The notes beneath the pieces are model-generated. The model did no database searches. It worked only from the letters and a program-made list of their open reading frames with translations, and was not told the DNA's origin. Shown piece by piece: positions 17,863-27,111 of a stretch of 64,000 nucleotides of DNA. A program made the position numbers and the translations under genes. The stretch comes from Pseudomonas oryzihabitans (lineage in GTDB: Bacteria > Pseudomonadota > Gammaproteobacteria > Pseudomonadales > Pseudomonadaceae). Position 1 is the first letter of the stretch. Every line of letters starts with the position of its first letter. The stretch lies in NCBI RefSeq assembly GCF_006384975.1, contig NZ_CP021645.1:772001-836000 (forward strand). The letters run 5' to 3'.

Positions 17863-17881
17863 CCCCTGGGCGGACCAGGGG
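17863..17881. terminator. Hairpin between convergent mcp and diguanylate cyclase genes
   Basis: Perfect 7-bp stem CCCCTGG/CCAGGGG (17863-17869 with 17875-17881) and a 5-base loop in the 27-base gap between two convergent genes. No T-tract on either side, so it may block read-through only weakly. Confidence 0.45.
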
Positions 17882-17883
17882 CC

Positions 17884-18915
17884 TCAGGCGGCCAGCATCA
17901 CCCGGTCGCGGCCTTCCTGCTTACCCCGGTAGAGCGCCTGGTCAGCGCGCTCCAGGGCGCTGGCGAAGGCCTCGCAGTTGCGGATCTCGCAGACCGCCAG
18001 GGTCGCCGTGACCCGTGCCGGCCCGCGTTCGAGGGCTTGGGTCACCTCGGTGAGGCGTTGCCGGATGCGCTCCGCGACCGTCCAGGCCACGCTGGTCGGT
18101 GCGCTGGGCAACAGGACGAGGAATTCCTCGCCACCCCAGCGCGCGGCAAGATCCGATTGCCGGACCTCGCGGCGGATGACATCAGCGATCCCTTGTAGCA
18201 CCAGATCGCCGCAGTCATGGCCGAAGCGATCATTGATGTGCTTGAAATGATCGATGTCGAACAGGATGAGACTGCCGTTCAGGCATTGGCCGTTGACTGA
18301 CCGGTCGAGGATGCGCCGCCGGTTGTACAGATTGGTGAGGCTGTCATGGCTGGCGGAGTGCAACAGGTCCAGCTGCATCTTGGTGCTGTGGTGGAAGGAC
18401 GCGCCGGTACCATACAGGAGCAGCAGCAGGGCGCAGATGATATTGCTGGTGCCGAAGAGGTGCAGGACCCAGGGCGAAAGCCCTGCCGCGGGGTGCAGCA
18501 GGTAGCCGCCGGCCAGGGTGACCAGGATGGCGATGACCAGCAGCAGATGCCGTTTGGGCGCGGTACGGTAGTTGTAGATGACGATGGGCAGGATGCACAG
18601 CATGTAGTAATGAAAGTTACTGTCCCAGCCGAGCTGCCAGGTGGCCAGCCAGGCGTGGGCGACGATTTCGCTGCACATGGTGAGGCTCGCGGCCCGATAG
18701 CGGCGGCGGCGCAGGGCGGCCAGGCACCCCAGGTACATCGAGACGCTGAGCACATTGGCCCAGACCATCAGGGTCTTGTCGAGCAGGACGAAGACGGTCA
18801 GCAGGACCAGGTGAATCGCCATGGCCGATTGCACCACGGGTTTGGCGACGCACCAGAACTGTTCCAGGGAATCTTCCAGGGCCTGGTCACGATCGCGGGA
18901 GGAAAGAACACTCAT
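17884..18915 (-). CDS. Membrane diguanylate cyclase (GGDEF), with inhibitory site
   Basis: Makes cyclic di-GMP from two GTP. The 343-residue form starts at 18915; a longer in-frame reading adds 69 residues of poor quality. Five or six hydrophobic helices (about 30-185) form a membrane sensor, followed by a GGDEF domain: DSLTNLYNRRRILD, FDIDHFKHINDRFGHDCGD and active-site GGEEF in RWGGEEFLVLLP. The I-site RxxD (RQSD) stands five residues before GGEEF, so product inhibition is expected. No EAL domain. Confidence 0.9.
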   Translation of the reverse strand: MSVLSSRDRDQALEDSLEQFWCVAKPVVQSAMAIHLVLLTVFVLLDKTLMVWANVLSVSMYLGCLAALRRRRYRAASLTMCSEIVAHAWLATWQLGWDSNFHYYMLCILPIVIYNYRTAPKRHLLLVIAILVTLAGGYLLHPAAGLSPWVLHLFGTSNIICALLLLLYGTGASFHHSTKMQLDLLHSASHDSLTNLYNRRRILDRSVNGQCLNGSLILFDIDHFKHINDRFGHDCGDLVLQGIADVIRREVRQSDLAARWGGEEFLVLLPSAPTSVAWTVAERIRQRLTEVTQALERGPARVTATLAVCEIRNCEAFASALERADQALYRGKQEGRDRVMLAA

Positions 18916-19296
18916 CAAGGGATCCGTTAAGCTACATTGCGCCAACAATAAACGCGCTAATAGTAAGCTTAATGGCAAACGGCCAGCCTGGCCAATCCTC
19001 CGGTCGAGCGGAGCGGAAGCAGTGCCCAATGGATCACCAGGCGGGACGACCCGTCGGTCACCTTTGGAGATCGCGAGTACTCCCAGCCCGTATGGCCCGT
19101 CACCACGCTGCTCGGTCGACACAGGCCGAGCGATCCACGGCGTTTCGCCGAAGCCACTGAGCTGTACTGCGGGCTGCTGCTCCTGGATTCCGGGTGGGCA
19201 GGCTCACAGTCTTGATCGGTCCTTACTGGGCATTCGTCCTGTTGTCGTCGCCTGCTAACCAGGAAACACTCGGGACACAACAACGGAGAATCGCCC
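18916..19296. other. Intergenic region between diguanylate cyclase and glycerate kinase genes
   Basis: This 381-base divergent region should contain both promoters. AT-rich sequence near 18935-18975 is the best candidate for the minus-strand promoter. The glycerate kinase ribosome site (ACGGAG) is at the right end. Long ORFs crossing it are antisense or out-of-frame shadows without ribosome sites. Confidence 0.45.
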
Positions 19297-20433
19297 ATGA
19301 AGATCGTCATCGCCCCGGATTCATTCAAGGAAAGTCTCTCTGCCGCCGGCGTGGCCAGCGCCCTGACCCGCGGCCTGCGCCAGGCCCTGCCGCAGGCCGA
19401 GCTGGTCGAATGCCCGCTGGGCGACGGCGGTGAAGGCACCCTGGACGCCGTACTGGCCGCCACCGGGGGCGAGGTACGGCAGGCGCAGGTGACCGGGCCC
19501 CTGGGCGGGTCGGTAGAAGCTCGCTGGGGTTGGCTGGCCGAGCAGCGCACCGCCTTCGTCGAGATGGCCAGCGCCAGTGGCCTGGAGTTGGTACCCAAGG
19601 CCCGTCGTGAGGTGCTGGTGGCTACCTCTCGCGGCACTGGCGAGTTACTGCGAGCGGCGCTGGATGAGGGGGCCGAACGCCTGGTGCTGGCCATCGGTGG
19701 CAGCGCCACCAACGATGGCGGCGCGGGGCTGCTGCAGGCCCTGGGTGTACGGCTGCTGGACGAACACGAGAAGGAGCTGACGCCTGGTGGTGCGGCCCTG
19801 GCCAAGCTGGCTCGGATCGAACTAACGGACCTGCATCCCCGGCTGGCGGAGGTAGAGGTAGTTATCGCCGCCGACGTCGACAATCCCCTCTGCGGCCCCC
19901 AAGGGGCCAGTCACATCTTCGGCCCGCAGAAGGGCGCCTCACCCGCGCAGGTCCGCCAGCTCGATGAGGCCCTGGCGCATTTCGCGGCAATCACCGCGGC
20001 TACCCTGGGACGTGACGCCAAGGACCAGCCGGGCGCGGGTGCCGCTGGCGGCGTGGGTTTCGCCGCCCTGGCGTTTCTCCAGGCGACCTTCCGCCCCGGT
20101 ATCGAGGTGGTGGCCGAACTGGTGGGGCTGGAGGCGGCGCTGCAGGGTGCCGACCTGGCGCTGACCGGGGAAGGGCGGTTGGACGGCCAGACCCTGAGAG
20201 GCAAGACGCCCGCCGGCGTACTGCGCCTGGCTCGCCGCCACGGCGTGCCGGTGGTAGCCGTGGCGGGTTCGCTGGGTGACGGGTACGAGGCTCTCTACGA
20301 GCAGGGCCTAGCGGCCGCCTTCAGCCTGGTCCCTGGGCCGCTCAGCCTGGAGGAGGCGCTGACCCAGGCCGAGGTATTGCTGGAGCGAACCGCCCGCGAT
20401 ATCGGTCGGCTCTGGGGAATGGCCAGACGCTGA
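19297..20433 (+). CDS. glxK: Glycerate 2-kinase
   Basis: Phosphorylates D-glycerate to 2-phosphoglycerate with ATP (GarK/GlxK family), linking glyoxylate or glucarate breakdown to glycolysis. The 378-residue length fits the family. The N-terminus MKIVIAPDSFKESLSA and ECPLGDGGEGTLD are hallmark blocks; IGGSATNDGGAG and GAAGGVGFAALAFL follow. No other glyoxylate-pathway gene is adjacent, so it appears to be a single-gene unit here. Confidence 0.92.
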   Translation: MKIVIAPDSFKESLSAAGVASALTRGLRQALPQAELVECPLGDGGEGTLDAVLAATGGEVRQAQVTGPLGGSVEARWGWLAEQRTAFVEMASASGLELVPKARREVLVATSRGTGELLRAALDEGAERLVLAIGGSATNDGGAGLLQALGVRLLDEHEKELTPGGAALAKLARIELTDLHPRLAEVEVVIAADVDNPLCGPQGASHIFGPQKGASPAQVRQLDEALAHFAAITAATLGRDAKDQPGAGAAGGVGFAALAFLQATFRPGIEVVAELVGLEAALQGADLALTGEGRLDGQTLRGKTPAGVLRLARRHGVPVVAVAGSLGDGYEALYEQGLAAAFSLVPGPLSLEEALTQAEVLLERTARDIGRLWGMARR

Positions 20434-20532
20434 AGCCAGAGCCTTTGGCTACGGGGCTGCCCGCCTTTCGCGGCTGGCAGGGCCGCGGGATTTGCCGCAT
20501 GCTAGGCGTCCCGCTCCCGACCGACTGCCGCG

Positions 20533-20940
20533 ATGATCCCGTCTGCCATCCTGCGTAACGGCCTGTTGTCCGCCTTGCTGCTGCTTGGGCCGCTGTGTTC
20601 CGCTGAGGCCGCCATTCCCAGTCTCAAACCCGCCAACACCTGCGTGCGCAGCGCCTTCGTGCTGCGTTGCCAGGATCGGCAGGGCGGTTGGTACGGGGTG
20701 GCGGTGCAGGGCAACGACACCCTGATGCGCGGTTTCGATCCGGTCTCCGGCCTGACCTGGGCCCAGACCAGTACCCGGCTGGGGCGGCTGCAGTTCTTCA
20801 GTGGTCTCACCAGCGATGGCCAGGTCTGGCTGGGTCGCACCCGTCAACTGGGCTGGAACGTGATCAGCCGCTTCTCCACGTCCCAGGGCGACCGCGCCCG
20901 CACCAGTTGCAACCGCGTCGCCGGGTGCGAGTGGCGTTAG
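20533..20940 (+). CDS. Secreted small protein with four cysteines, unknown function
   Basis: A 135-residue product with a signal peptide (about residues 1-26, ending SAEA/A). The mature part of about 109 residues has four cysteines, C37 and C46 near the start and C126 and C132 near the end, suggesting two disulfides in the periplasm or outside. It is rich in Gly, Trp and Arg. I do not recognise a domain. It follows glycerate kinase by 100 bases and overlaps the convergent diguanylate cyclase gene by 4 bases. Confidence 0.65.
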   Translation: MIPSAILRNGLLSALLLLGPLCSAEAAIPSLKPANTCVRSAFVLRCQDRQGGWYGVAVQGNDTLMRGFDPVSGLTWAQTSTRLGRLQFFSGLTSDGQVWLGRTRQLGWNVISRFSTSQGDRARTSCNRVAGCEWR

Positions 20941-22082
20941 GCGAGTGCCTGTTCGTCCAGCAACACCCGATTGCGTCCAGCATGCTTGGCGCGATAGAGC
21001 GCGGCGTCGGCGCGGGCCAGGGTGGCGGACCAGGAGTCGCCTGGCCGGAGCAGGGCGATGCCGAAGCTGGCGCTTACCTGGTCGAGTTGCGGATGGCTGG
21101 CGGTGAAGCGGCTCGGCACCCCGGCACGCAGGGCATCGATCAGGCGGTAGGCAGCGTCTCCACTGAAGCCGGGCAGCAGCAGGACGAATTCCTCGCCACC
21201 CAGGCGGCCGGCCACCCCCTGGCTGCCCAGTTCTTCGCGCAGATGCTGGGCGAAGCGGCGCAGTACGTCGTCCCCGGCAGCATGGCCGAGGCGGTCGTTG
21301 ATCGACTTGAAATGATCGAGGTCGGCGATGGCTACCGCCAGCGGTTGTTGCCGCGCCGCGCCTGATAGCAGCTCCTCGGCCCGCTCCTCCAGTCCGCGCC
21401 GGTTGAGCAGGCCGGTGAGGGCATCGGTACGGGCCTGGCGGCGCAATTCGGCGGCGAGATCGGCCGATACGATCAACAGCGTCAGGATGCCACTGCCGAT
21501 CATGCCCGTCGGCGTCCCGATCGACAGCACGATGATGAAGACCTGGTTGCCTACTTCACCACCCGGTCGCGCCAGCCAGGCGGTGATGCCGACACTGACG
21601 ATGTACAGGCCGTAGAGCAGCAGGTAGCCCTGCAGGATGCGCGCGGTACCCCGGGTACGGCGCAGGGTCGCGAGCACGATGGCGATCATCAGGGCATCGA
21701 CCGCAGCGGTGCCGATCCGCGAGAAGGTGCGCCATTCCGCGAGCTGGCCGTACCAGACGGCGGTGATCACCAGCAGGGAGCCGAGCCAGCAGCCGATGAC
21801 CAGGCGGCTGTCGCGCCTGACCCGCAGGCGGAAGCCCCAGGCCAGGAGGGCGAAACTGGCAATGGAGGCATGGCAGGCCAGCATGGCGAGCAGCCCTTGC
21901 TGGGCGACCCACAGGCCACCGGCGATGCGCAGGCCGTGGCCAACGGCGGCGGCCATGAACGACAGGGCCCAGAGCGCCACGTGCCGCTGCAAGCCGAACT
22001 CGCGCCAGGCGACGAGCAGGCCGGCACCGAACAACAGGCTGATGACCACGATGCTGGAAGAGGTAACAAGCGTGTAAAGCAT
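20937..22082 (-). CDS. Membrane diguanylate cyclase (GGDEF), no inhibitory site
   Basis: A 381-residue enzyme that makes cyclic di-GMP. Six or seven hydrophobic helices span about residues 7-210; the GGDEF domain follows, with DALTGLLNRRGLEERAEE, IADLDHFKSINDRLGHAAGDD and active GGEEF (RLGGEEFVLLLPG). Where an I-site RxxD would stand, five residues before GGEEF, the sequence is SQGV, so feedback inhibition by cyclic di-GMP is probably absent. This differs from the first cyclase at 17884-18915. Confidence 0.9.
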   Translation of the reverse strand: MLYTLVTSSSIVVISLLFGAGLLVAWREFGLQRHVALWALSFMAAAVGHGLRIAGGLWVAQQGLLAMLACHASIASFALLAWGFRLRVRRDSRLVIGCWLGSLLVITAVWYGQLAEWRTFSRIGTAAVDALMIAIVLATLRRTRGTARILQGYLLLYGLYIVSVGITAWLARPGGEVGNQVFIIVLSIGTPTGMIGSGILTLLIVSADLAAELRRQARTDALTGLLNRRGLEERAEELLSGAARQQPLAVAIADLDHFKSINDRLGHAAGDDVLRRFAQHLREELGSQGVAGRLGGEEFVLLLPGFSGDAAYRLIDALRAGVPSRFTASHPQLDQVSASFGIALLRPGDSWSATLARADAALYRAKHAGRNRVLLDEQALA

Positions 22083-22282
22083 GACGAGACCGTGCGTTGG
22101 TGTTCGCTATTCAGATTAATCCTACAAATGACCAGAACCGTCCCGCGACTGACCGAGCGGTGCCGGGCGGTGGGCAGGCGGCCAGCGCTCTTTATCGAGC
22201 GCCTCGGTCGCCAGTCCCAGGGCACCTCAACGGCGCCCCGAGGGCTTGGATAGGGCGCTGACGGGCGCAGGCCGCGCGCCGT

Positions 22283-24556
22283 TCAGTCCCTGGGCGCCGC
22301 CACCTTGCGGATGGCCACGCGGCGTGGCTTGAGGCCGTTGCCTGGCGTAGCGGGCTCCGCCACGGGCTGCAGCCTGGCGCGGGCGGCGTGCAGCTTCTTG
22401 TAGCTCTCGATCAGCCGTAGGTGCCGGTCGAGGCCTTCCAGTTTCAGGCTGGTGGGCGTCAGGCCGTGGAAGCGCAGGCTGCCGTCGACCGAGCCCAGCA
22501 CCGCGTCCATCCGCGCGTTGCCGAACATGCGGCGGAAGTTGGTCTCGTAGTCGGCGATCTGCAGCTCGTCGTCCAGCTCGACTTCCAGCACGGCGTTCAG
22601 CGCCTGGTAGAACAGGCCGCGCTCGACGGTGTTGTCGTTGTACTGCAGGAAGGCCTCCACCAGCTCCTTGGCGTCTTCCAGGCGCTGCAGGGCGAGGTTG
22701 ATCAGCAGCTTGAGTTCCAGCAGGGTGAGCTGGCCCCAAACGGTGTTTTCGTCGAATTCGACGCCGATCAGGGTGGTGATGTCGGTGTAGGCATCCACCT
22801 CGCTCTCTTCCAGGCGTTCGAGCAGCGCGGCGAGCGCGCCGTCGTCCAGGCGATGGAGGTTGAGGATGTCCGCACGGAAGGCCAGCGCCTTGTTGGTGTT
22901 GTCCCAGATCAGGTCGTCGATCGGATAGATTTCCGAATAACCCGGCACCAGGATGCGGCAGGCCGGTACGCCCAGGTGCTGGTACACCGCCTGGTAGACC
23001 TCCTTGCCTTGGGCCGCCAGCAGGCCGAATAGCGTCGCCGCTTCCTGGGCGTTGGCGTCTTCCCCCTGGCTGGTGAAATCCCAGTCGACGAAGGCGAAGT
23101 CGGCCTTGGCGCTGAAGAAGCGCCAGGACACCAGGCCGCTGGAATCGATGAAGTGCTCGACGAAGTTGTTCGGCTCGGTCACCGCCTGGCTTTCGAAGGT
23201 CGGCTGCGGTAGGTCGTTGAGGCCTTCGAAGCTGCGGCCCTGGAGCAGTTCGGTAAGGCTGCGCTCCAGCGCCACTTCCAGGCTCGGGTGCGCGCCGAAG
23301 GAGGCGAAGACGCCCCCGGTACGTGGATTCATCAGGGTCACGCACATCACTGGATAGCGACCTCCAAGGGAGGCGTCCTTCACCAGGACCGGGAAGCCTT
23401 GTTCCTCCAGCCCCTGGATGCCGGCGACGATGCCGGGATAGCGCGCCAGCACCTCCGCGGGTACGTCGGGCAGGCAGAGTTCGCCCTCGAGGATTTCCCG
23501 CTTCACCGCGCGTTCGAAGATCTCCGACAGGCACTGTACCTGGGCTTCGGCCAGGGTGTTGCCCGCGCTCATGCCGTTGCTGAGGTAGAGGTTCTCGATC
23601 AGGTTGGAGGGGAAGTACACCACCTTGCCATCGGACTGGCGCACGAAGGGCAGGGCGCAGATGCCGCGCGCCACGTTGCCGGAATTGGTGTCGTGAAGGT
23701 GCGAACCGCGCAGCTCGCCGTCCGGGTTGTAGATCGCCAGGCAGTAGGGATCGAGGATGCCCAGCGGTAGCTCGTCCTGGCGACCCGGCTGGAACCAGCG
23801 TTCGTCCGGATAGTGCACGAAGGGCGCGTTGGCGATCTCCTCGCCCCAGTACTGGTCGTTGTAGAAGAAGTTGCAGTTCAGCCGCTCGAGGAACTCGCCC
23901 AGCGCTGAGGCCAGGGCGCTTTCCTTGGTCGCACCCTTGCCGTTGGTGAAGCACTGCGGCGACTGGGCATCGCGGATGTGCAGCGACCAGACGTTGGGCA
24001 CGATGTTGCGCCAGGAGGCGATCTCGATCTTCATACCCAGGTCGGCGAGGATGCCCGACAGGGTGGCGATGGTCTGCTCCAGCGGCAGGTCCTTGCCCGG
24101 AATGTAGGTGCGGGTGTCGCCGTTGCCACTGGGCATCAGCAGCGCCTGGGCATCGGCGTCGAGATTGGCGACTTCCTCGATGACGAACTCGGGACCGGTC
24201 TGCACTACCTTCTTCACGGTGCAGCGGTCGATGGATCTCAGGATGCCCTGGCGATCCTTGGCGGAGATATCGGCGGGCAGCTCCACCTGGATCTTGAAGA
24301 TCTGCGCGTAGCGATTTTCCGGATCGACGATGTTGTTCTGCGACAGCCGGATGTTGTCGGTAGGGATGTTCCGCGTCTGGCAGTAGAGCTTGACGAAGTA
24401 GGCCGCGCAGAGCGCCGACGAGGCCAGGAAGTAGTCGAACGGACCGGGCGCGGAGCCGTCGCCCTTGTAGCGGATAGGCTGGTCGGCGACCACCGTGAAG
24501 TCGTCGAATTTGGCCTCGAGACGCAGGTTATCGAGGAAATTGACTTTGATTTCCAT
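22283..24556 (-). CDS. ycaO: OsmC-YcaO fusion protein (ribosomal S12 beta-methylthiolation accessory type)
   Basis: A 757-residue protein. Residues 1 to about 145 form an OsmC-like domain with the Cys pair C50 and C112 in the usual positions. From about 148 (TRTYIPGKDLPLEQTIATL) it follows E. coli YcaO, including FTNGKGATKESALASALGEFLERLNCNFF and EAQVQCLSEIFERAVKREI, parts of the YcaO ATP-binding core. The C-terminal 170 residues are helical, TPR-like. E. coli YcaO assists RimO in modifying ribosomal protein S12; the OsmC part suggests a link to peroxide or thiol chemistry. No azole-peptide precursor is nearby. Confidence 0.88.
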   Translation of the reverse strand: MEIKVNFLDNLRLEAKFDDFTVVADQPIRYKGDGSAPGPFDYFLASSALCAAYFVKLYCQTRNIPTDNIRLSQNNIVDPENRYAQIFKIQVELPADISAKDRQGILRSIDRCTVKKVVQTGPEFVIEEVANLDADAQALLMPSGNGDTRTYIPGKDLPLEQTIATLSGILADLGMKIEIASWRNIVPNVWSLHIRDAQSPQCFTNGKGATKESALASALGEFLERLNCNFFYNDQYWGEEIANAPFVHYPDERWFQPGRQDELPLGILDPYCLAIYNPDGELRGSHLHDTNSGNVARGICALPFVRQSDGKVVYFPSNLIENLYLSNGMSAGNTLAEAQVQCLSEIFERAVKREILEGELCLPDVPAEVLARYPGIVAGIQGLEEQGFPVLVKDASLGGRYPVMCVTLMNPRTGGVFASFGAHPSLEVALERSLTELLQGRSFEGLNDLPQPTFESQAVTEPNNFVEHFIDSSGLVSWRFFSAKADFAFVDWDFTSQGEDANAQEAATLFGLLAAQGKEVYQAVYQHLGVPACRILVPGYSEIYPIDDLIWDNTNKALAFRADILNLHRLDDGALAALLERLEESEVDAYTDITTLIGVEFDENTVWGQLTLLELKLLINLALQRLEDAKELVEAFLQYNDNTVERGLFYQALNAVLEVELDDELQIADYETNFRRMFGNARMDAVLGSVDGSLRFHGLTPTSLKLEGLDRHLRLIESYKKLHAARARLQPVAEPATPGNGLKPRRVAIRKVAAPRD

Positions 24557-24754
24557 GCAGGATTACCACGAAGAAGAAAACGAACTGGCGGGTATTATCC
24601 GGACAATTCCCTTCTCGCGATATCGCAGCGTGCGCCTTAGCCCGCCGCGCCCCGGCCCGACGGTAGCGCCACCCGGTCGAGCGGCTGCCGGGCTTCGGGT
24701 AGAATCGCCGGCCCTCGGGCCGCTTGCCCGCTGCCAGTAGACAAGGAACCCGCC

Positions 24755-25942
24755 GTGCTTTCATCCCAGGTCATCATCATTGGCGCCGGTGCCGCCGGGA
24801 TGCTGTGTGCCATGAGCGCCGCCGCGCGCGGTCGCCAGGTATTGCTGATCGACCACGCCAACAAGGCCGGCAAGAAGATCCTCATGTCCGGCGGCGGGCG
24901 CTGCAATTTCACCAATCTCTATGTCGAGCCGGCCAATTTCCTGTCGCAGAATGCGCACTTCTGCAAGTCGGCGCTGGCGCGTTTCACCCAATGGGATTTC
25001 ATCGCCCTGGTGGCCAAGCACGGCGTGCCCTACCACGAGAAGAAGCTTGGCCAGCTGTTCTGCGATGGCAAGTCCAGCGACATCCTTCAGTTGCTGCTGG
25101 ACGAATGCGCCCAGGCCAGGGTGGACCTGCGTCTGGATACCTCGGTGAACGAGATCGCCCGGCTCGACGAAGGTGGCTATCGACTGCAGACCAGCTTGGG
25201 CCCGCTGCGCTGCGAGTCCCTGGTGATCGCCACCGGTGGGCTGTCCATTCCGACCCTCGGTGCCACCGGCTTCGGCTATCAGATCGCTCGCCAGTTCGGG
25301 CACAGCGTGTTGCCGACCCGCGCCGGCCTGGTGCCCTTCACCCTGACCGATCCGCAGCTCAAGGGGCTGTGCGGCGAGCTGTCCGGTACCTCGGTGGAGG
25401 ATTGCCGGGTGAGCTGCAACGGCCAGAGCTTCGTCGAGAACATCCTCTTCACCCATCGTGGCCTCAGCGGCCCGGCGATCCTGCAGATTTCGTCCTACTG
25501 GCAGCCCGGCGATACCGTCAGCATCGATTTGCTGCCGCACCTGGATCTACCTGTCTGGCTGGCCGAGCAGCAGCAGACGCGCCCCAACAGCGAATTGAAG
25601 ACGCTGCTGGCCGAGCTGTTCACCAAGAAGATGGCCGGCCTGCTGGCGGACCTGTGGTTCACCTCCAAGCCGCTGAAGCAGTACACGCCGGGCGAGCTGA
25701 AGACCATCGCCGAACGCCTGAGCGACTGGCGCCTCGTGCCGGCGGGCACCGAGGGCTATCGCACCGCGGAGGTCACCCTGGGCGGCGTCGATACCCGCGA
25801 GGTGTCGTCCAAGACCATGGAATCGCTGAAATCGCCGGGGCTGTACTTCGTCGGCGAGGTGTTGGACGTCAGCGGCCACCTGGGTGGCTTCAACTTCCAG
25901 TGGGCCTGGGCCTCCGGCTACGCCGCCGCCCAGTACGTGTAG
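24755..25942 (+). CDS. FAD-dependent oxidoreductase, YhiN/HI0933 family
   Basis: A 395-residue flavoprotein starting at a GTG behind AAGGAA. The Rossmann motif IIIGAGAAGMLCAMSAAARG is at residues 7-26 and is followed by the family signature GKKILMSGGGRCNFTN. The C-terminal segment GLYFVGEVLDVSGHLGGFNFQWAWASGYAAAQ is the second FAD contact. The biochemical role of this widespread family is not established. Divergent from ycaO and convergent with the argE-like gene, 17 bases away. Confidence 0.9.
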   Translation: MLSSQVIIIGAGAAGMLCAMSAAARGRQVLLIDHANKAGKKILMSGGGRCNFTNLYVEPANFLSQNAHFCKSALARFTQWDFIALVAKHGVPYHEKKLGQLFCDGKSSDILQLLLDECAQARVDLRLDTSVNEIARLDEGGYRLQTSLGPLRCESLVIATGGLSIPTLGATGFGYQIARQFGHSVLPTRAGLVPFTLTDPQLKGLCGELSGTSVEDCRVSCNGQSFVENILFTHRGLSGPAILQISSYWQPGDTVSIDLLPHLDLPVWLAEQQQTRPNSELKTLLAELFTKKMAGLLADLWFTSKPLKQYTPGELKTIAERLSDWRLVPAGTEGYRTAEVTLGGVDTREVSSKTMESLKSPGLYFVGEVLDVSGHLGGFNFQWAWASGYAAAQYV

Positions 25943-25959
25943 CGTCCCGCGCGACAGGC

Positions 25960-27111
25960 TCAGCTACAGACGAAGGCGAGCACGCGCTGCAGCATGGCAT
26001 CGCAGCCATCGAGTTGCGCCTTGGTGACGAATTCGTCGGGCTTGTGGCCCTGGGCCATGCTGCCGGGGCCGCACACCACCGTGGGAATGCCGGCCGCGGC
26101 AAAGAGGCCGCCTTCGGTACCGAAGGCCACGGTGCCGAAGTCCCGCGAGCCGCAGAAGAGTGCGACCCACTCGGCCGCCTCGCTTTCGAGGGCGGTATCC
26201 AGGCCGGGATAGCTGGACAACTCGGCGAAACTCACGGCGCTCTGGTCGCTGATGGCCTTCATGGCCGGTAGCAGTATCTCTTCGGCATGGGCCTGCAACT
26301 GGCGGATCACCTGGTAGGGGTCCTGGGCGGGCAGGGCGCGGATCTCGAAATCGAAGGCGCAATCCTGGGGGACGATGTTCAGCGCCTGGCCGCCGCCGAT
26401 CAGCCCGGTCTGCACCGTGGAGAAGGGCGGATCGAAGCGGGCGTCCTGCCGTTCCGGCGCCTTGAGCGCCTCGCCCAGCCGGCCGAGTTCGACGACCAGG
26501 CGGGCGGCGTATTCGATGGCGTTGACGCCCTGGGGCGCATAGGCCGAATGACAGGCCGCGCCGTGCACCTGGCAGCGCATGGCCACCTTGCCCTTGTGGC
26601 CGAGTACGGGCTTGAGCTCGGTGGGTTCGCCGATGAGGCACAGCAGCGGCTTGACCGGACGCTGTGCCAATTGCTCGAGCAGGCCGCGCACCCCCAGGCA
26701 ACCCACCTCTTCGTCGTAGGAAAGCGCCAGGTGCAGCGGGCGGCGCAGGGGCGCGCGGCTGGCCTCGGGTACCAAGGCCAGCAGGCAAGCCAGATAGCCC
26801 TTCATGTCGGCGGTGCCGCGGCCATAGAGCCTGCCTTCTTCTTCACTGAGTTCGAAGGCGGGCCGGGTCCAGGCTTGGCCATCCACCGGCACCACGTCGG
26901 TATGCCCCGAGAGCACGATGCCCGGTACGTCCGCCGGCCCTAGGGTGGCGAACAGGTTGGCCTTGGTGCCCTCGGCGTTGTAGATCCGCTCGTAGGGCAC
27001 GCCGAAGCCATCCAGATAGCGGGCGACGAAGTCGATCAGCGCCAGATTCGATTCGCGACTGGTGGTATCGAAGGCCACCAGCCGGGCCAGCAGGTCACGG
27101 CTGGCGCTCAT
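25960..27111 (-). CDS. argE: ArgE-like M20 deacylase (acetylornithine deacetylase family)
   Basis: Zinc-dependent M20 amidohydrolase, 383 residues. Metal ligands and catalytic residues are H70 and D72 (LSGHTDVVP), D102 (GRGTADMKG), E134-E135 (SYDEEVGC) and the later GEPT and GHKPDEF segments. The canonical reaction is removal of the N-acetyl group from N2-acetylornithine. Here it is the last gene of a catabolic operon and overlaps the DUF1028 gene (ATGA), so it more likely deacylates an intermediate of that pathway than serves arginine synthesis. The specificity is inference. Confidence 0.85.
   Translation of the reverse strand: MSASRDLLARLVAFDTTSRESNLALIDFVARYLDGFGVPYERIYNAEGTKANLFATLGPADVPGIVLSGHTDVVPVDGQAWTRPAFELSEEEGRLYGRGTADMKGYLACLLALVPEASRAPLRRPLHLALSYDEEVGCLGVRGLLEQLAQRPVKPLLCLIGEPTELKPVLGHKGKVAMRCQVHGAACHSAYAPQGVNAIEYAARLVVELGRLGEALKAPERQDARFDPPFSTVQTGLIGGGQALNIVPQDCAFDFEIRALPAQDPYQVIRQLQAHAEEILLPAMKAISDQSAVSFAELSSYPGLDTALESEAAEWVALFCGSRDFGTVAFGTEGGLFAAAGIPTVVCGPGSMAQGHKPDEFVTKAQLDGCDAMLQRVLAFVCS

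Noticed and set aside
18969..19883. 304-codon minus-strand ORF across the glycerate kinase start
   Set aside because: Ser/Arg/Pro-rich shadow translation antisense to a well-supported glycerate kinase; no ribosome site.
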